Source of the DNA: Antedon mediterranea
Lineage: Eukaryota > Echinodermata > Crinoidea > Comatulida > Antedonidae
Direction: 5' to 3'
Length of the DNA: 64,000 bases
Assembly (NCBI RefSeq): GCF_964355755.1
Contig: NC_092678.1
Location: 9,398,922 to 9,462,921 of the forward strand
The notes below the pieces were generated by a model. That model was given only the letters and a program-made list of their open reading frames with translations, did no database searches and was not told the origin of the DNA. A program made the translations under genes and the position numbers. Positions 59,975 to 64,000 of the stretch are shown here, in pieces. The stretch's first letter is position 1, and each line of letters opens with the position of its first letter.

Positions 59975-61500
59975 TCTAACTCTCTCTCTCTCTCTGATCT
60001 ATCTCTCTCTCTCGCTGATCTATCTCTCTCTTGATGATCTATCTCTCTCTCTCTCGCTGATCTATCTATCTCTCTCTCGCTGATCTATCTCTCTCTCGCT
60101 GATCTATCTCTCTCTCGCTGATCTATCTATCTCTCACGCTGATCTATCTCTCTCTCGCTGATCTATCTATCTCTGTCTCGCTGATCTATCTATTTCTCTC
60201 TCGCTGATCTATCTATCTCTCTCTCTCGCTGATCTCTCTCTCTCTCGCTGATCTAACTCTCTCTCTCTGATCTATCTCTCTCTCTCGCTGATCTATCTCT
60301 CTCTTGCTGATCTATCTCTCTCTCTCTCTCTCGCTGATCTATCTATCTCTCTCTCGCTGATCTATCTCTCTCTCGCTGATCTATCTCTCGCGCGCTGATC
60401 TATCTATCTCTCTCGCTGATCTATCTCTCTCTCGCTGATCTATCTCTCTCTCGCTGATCTATCTATCTCTCTCGCTGATCTATCTATCTCTCTCTCGCTG
60501 ATCTATCTGTGTCTCGCTGATCTGTCTCTCTCTCTCGCTGATCTATCTATCTCTCTCTCGCTGATCTATCTCTCTCTCGCTGATCTATCTATCTCTCCCA
60601 CGCTGATCTATCTATCTCTCTCTCTCGCTGATCTATCTCTCTCTCGCTGATCGATCTATCTATCTCTCTCTCGCTGATCTATCTATCTCTCTCTCGCTGA
60701 TCTATCTCTGTCTCGCTGATCTATCTATCTCTCTCACGCTGATCTATCTCTCTCCCGCTGATCTATCTATCTCTCTCTCGCTGATCGATCTATCTCTGTC
60801 TCGCTGATCTATCTATCTCTCTCTTGCTGATCTATCTATCTCTCTCTGATCTATCTATCTCTCTCTCGCTGATATATCTCTCTCTCGATGATCTATCTCT
60901 CTCTCGCTGATCTATCTATCTCTCTCGCTGATCTATCTATCTCTCACTGATCTATCTGTGTCTCTCTGATCTGTCTCTCCCTCGTTGATGTATCTCTCTC
61001 TCGCTGAACTATATCTCTCTCACTGATCTATCTCTCTCTCGCTGATCTATCTCTCTCTCGCTGATCTATCTCTCTCTCGCTGATCTATCTCTCTCGCTGA
61101 TCTATCTATCTCTCTGTCTCTCTCGCTGATCTATCTCTCTCTCGCTTATCGATCTATCTATCTCTCTCTCTCTCTCGCTGATCTATCTCTCTCTCTCGCT
61201 GATCTATCTATCTCTCTCACGCTGATCTATCTCTCTCCCGCTGATCTATCTATCTCTCTCTCGCTGATCTATCTATCTCTCTCGCCGATCTATCTCTCTC
61301 TCGCTGATCTATCTATCTCTCTCGCTGATCTATCTCTCTCTCGCTGATCTATCTATCTCTCTCTCGCTGATCTATCTCTCTCTCGCTGATCTATATCTCT
61401 CTCGCTGATCGATATATCTATCTCTCTCTCTCGCTGATCTATATATCTCTCTCTCGCTGATCTATCTCTCTCGCTGATCTATCTCTCTCTCGCTGATCTA
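58300..61500 (+). repeat. ~1,733-bp higher-order repeat, two copies
   Basis: TTGATGATC at 58,302 and 60,031; CTGTGTCTCG at 58,774 and 60,508; GTTGATGTATC at 59,251 and 60,984. Offsets are 1,729-1,734 bp. Confidence 0.85.
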
Positions 61501-63320
61501 TCTATCTCTCTCTCGATGATCTATCTCTCTCTTGATGATCTATCTATCTCTCTCTCGCTGATCTATCTCTCTCTCGCTGATCTATCTCTCTCTCGCTGAT
61601 CTATCTATCTCTCTCACGCTGATCTATCTCTCTCTCGCTGATCTATCTATCTCTGTCTCGCTGATCTATCTATCTCTCTCTCGCTGATCTATCTATCTCT
61701 CTCTCGCTGATCTCTCTCTCTCTCGCTGATCTATCTCTCTCTCTCTAGCTGATCTATCTCTCTCTCGCTGATCTATCTCTCTTTCTTTCGCTGATCTATC
61801 TCTCTCTCGCTGATCTATCTCTCTCTCTCTCGCTGATCTATCTCTCTCTCGCTGATCTATCTCTCTCTCGCTGATCTAACTCTCTCTCTCTGATCTATCT
61901 CTCTCTCGCTGATCTATCTCTCTCTCTCGCTGATCTAACTATCTCTCTCTCTGATCTATCTCTCTCTCTCTCGCTGATCTATCTCTCTCTCGCTGATCTA
62001 TCTCTCTCTCGCTGATCTATCTCTCTCTCGCTGATCTATCTCTCTTGCGCTGATCTATCTATCTTTCTCTCGCTGATCTATCTCTCTCTCACTGATCTAT
62101 CTCTCTCTCGCTGATCTATCTCTCTCTCTCTTTCGCTGATCTATCTGTGTCTCGCTGATCTGTCTCTCTCTCGCTGATGTATCTCTCTCTTGCTGATCTA
62201 TATCTCTCTCACTGATCTATCTCTCTCTCTCGCTGATCTATCTCTCTCTCTCGCTGATCTATCTCTCTCTCGCTGATCTATCTCTCTCGCTGATCTATCT
62301 ATCTCTCTCTCTCTCGCTGATCTATCTCTCTCTCGCTGATCGATCTATCTATCTCTCTCTCGCTGATCTATCTCTCTCTCGCTGATCTTTCTATCTCTCT
62401 CACGCTGATCTATCTCTCTCCCGCTGATCTATCTATCTCTCTCTCGCTGATCTATCTATCTCTCTCGCCGATCTATCTCTCTCTCGCTGATCTATCTATC
62501 TCTCTCGCTGATCTATCTCTCTCTCGCTGGTCTATCTATCTCTCTCTCGCTGATCTATCTCTCTCTCGCTGATCGATCTATCTATCTCTCTCTCTCGCTG
62601 ATCTATATATCTCTCTCTCGCTGATCTATCTCTCTCTCGCTGATCTATCTCTCTCTGGCTGATCTATCTATCTCTCTCTCGATGATCTATCTCTCTCGCT
62701 GATCTATCTATCTCTCTCTCGCTGATCTATCTCTCTCTCGCTGATCTATCTCTCTCTCTCGCTGATCTATCTCTCTCGCTGATCTATCTATCTCTCTCTT
62801 TCGCTGATCTATCTCTTTCTCTCGCTGATCTATCTCTCTCGCTGATCTATCTCTCTCGCTGATCTATCTCTCTCTCGCTGATCTATCTCTCTCTCCTCGA
62901 TCTATCTATCTCTCTCTCGCAGATCTATCTCTCTCTCTCGCTGATCTATCTATCTCTCTCTCGCTGATCCATCTATATTTCTCTCGCTGATCTATCTCTC
63001 TCTCGCTGATCTATCTATCTCTCTCGCTGATCTATCTATCTCTCTCTCGCTGATCTATCTATCTCTCTCTCGCTGATTTATCTCTCTCTCGCTGATCTAT
63101 CTATCTCTCTCTCACTGATCTATCTCTCTCTCTCGCTGATCTATCTATCTCGCTGATCTATCTCTCTCTTGCTGATCTATCTCTCACTCTCTCGCTGATC
63201 TATCTCTTTCTCGCTGATCTATCTCTCTCTCGCTGATCTATCTCTCTCTCGCTGATCTATATCTCTCTCGCTGATCTATATCTCTCTCGCTGATCTATCT
63301 CTCTCTCGCTGATCTATCTC

Positions 63321-64000
63321 TAATTTTTGAATTTAAAAAAGTGGAAATTTTAGTCATTTTTGGAAAAAATTCCTATGGTCCCCCCAAGGGAAATTTTCGC
63401 AAAAATGGCCAAATTTTAACCCTTTTATTTTTTGACATAACTAGTTACTATGGCTCAATAAGATGATGTTAGCACAATATATTTGTAAAAAGGGCAATAT
63501 TATAGCATAATTATTGAATTTTAAAAAGTGGTGTCTCTATAAGATGATGTTAACACAATATATTTGCATAAATGCCAATATTATAGCATAATTATTGAAT
63601 ATTAAAAAGTGGAGATTTTGGCAATTTTTCGAAAAAATTCCTATGGTCTCCATTAGGGAAATTTTCAAAAATGTCCAAATTTTGGTCCTTTTATTTTTTG
63701 AATAACTAGTTACTATGGCTCTATAAGATGATGTTAACACAATATATGTGCATAAATGGCAATATTATATTCTAATTATTGAATTTAAAAAATTTGAAAT
63801 TTTGGCCATTTTTCGAAAAATGTCTATAGTCCCCCGCAGGGAAACTTTCGCAAAAATTGCCAAATTTCAAACGTTTTATTTGTTGACATAACTAGTTACT
63901 ATGGCTCTATAAGATGATGTTAGCTCAATATATTTGCATAAATGGCAATATTATAGCATAATTTTTTAATTTTAAACAATGGAAATTTTGACGATTTTTC
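63321..64000 (-). repeat. Satellite B, start of next block
   Basis: Near-identical to 44278-44960, with one extra C in the GGTCCCCCC run and a few substitutions (ATTTGTTGACATAA against ATTTTTTGTCATAA). It runs off the window end. Confidence 0.93.

Larger units (their letters stand above)
47554..63320 (+). repeat. TC-rich array C3: (TC)nGCTGATC(TATC)m, 15.8 kb
   Basis: Same unit and strand as C1 and C2. Internal higher-order repeats of about 2,497 bp (53,100-58,090) and about 1,733 bp (58,300-61,500) are marked by rare variants. The array ends in a stretch almost identical to the end of C2 (from GCAGATCTATC near 62,910, and the TGATCCATCTATATTTC variant near 62,965), then satellite B. No gene is present. 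Confidence 0.97.

Noticed and set aside
30250-63320. CRISPR-like repeat and spacer pattern
   Set aside because: Units are contiguous tandem repeats without unique spacers, in a eukaryotic context.
1-64000. tRNA, rRNA or snRNA genes
   Set aside because: No cloverleaf with A/B boxes or rRNA-like core was noticed. A tRNAscan/Infernal run would be needed to exclude them.

Overview
The window is eukaryotic, most likely an AT-rich invertebrate animal genome. Evidence: an intron-bearing ALKBH2-like gene with GT/AG introns, a CR1/L2/Jockey-like LINE, a Ty3/Gypsy-type LTR retroelement with an LTR and primer-binding site, AATAAA signals, and very large satellite arrays. A marine invertebrate, perhaps a deuterostome, is only a weak guess (frequent TAGGCCTA-like words). 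The species cannot be named from the sequence. More than three quarters of the window is tandem repeat or transposon.

Layout. 1-2915 is a satellite of roughly 88-bp monomers. 2916-3420 holds foldback (MITE-like) elements. 3421-8873 is a roughly 190-bp AT-rich satellite whose monomers share sequence with those foldback elements; it is interrupted by a 477-bp LINE 3' fragment with a target-site duplication and by two copies of a roughly 200-bp hairpin module. 8874-9005 is a short purine-strand (GAGA...GATC) array. 9006-9920 may hold decayed exons. 9921-12236 is a broken, 5'-truncated LINE. 12430-16146 is a (TC)n-GCTGATC-TA array, and 16147-18080 is the AT-rich satellite again, now in the opposite orientation.

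The only island that looks like working single-copy genes is about 18,100-21,800. A 183-residue protein of unknown family (SUMO-interaction-like motif plus a Cys/His cluster) lies 201 bp upstream of a three-exon gene on the same strand. That second gene encodes two tandem PC4/SUB1-type ssDNA-binding domains fused to a complete ALKBH2-type Fe(II)/2-oxoglutarate DNA dealkylase. The fusion lies inside one exon, so it is not a gene-merging artefact. A function in ssDNA-guided alkylation repair is a natural inference. This is the most interesting coding content.

21,732-24,930 is AT-rich and gene-poor, with short tandem duplications. 24,932-30,249 (minus strand) is a chimera of a LINE 3' end and a Ty3/Gypsy-like retroelement that keeps its 5' LTR, PBS, gag, protease, RT and RNase H but lacks integrase and the 3' LTR.

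From 30,250 to the end there are two giant TC-rich arrays (about 14 and 15.8 kb), each followed by AT-rich satellite. The end of the first array plus its satellite recurs about 19.05 kb later almost base for base, so array and satellite appear to amplify as one macrosatellite-like unit. Inside the arrays there are higher-order duplications of about 1.65, 2.50 and 1.73 kb, and inside the satellite a near-exact 1,214-bp tandem duplication.
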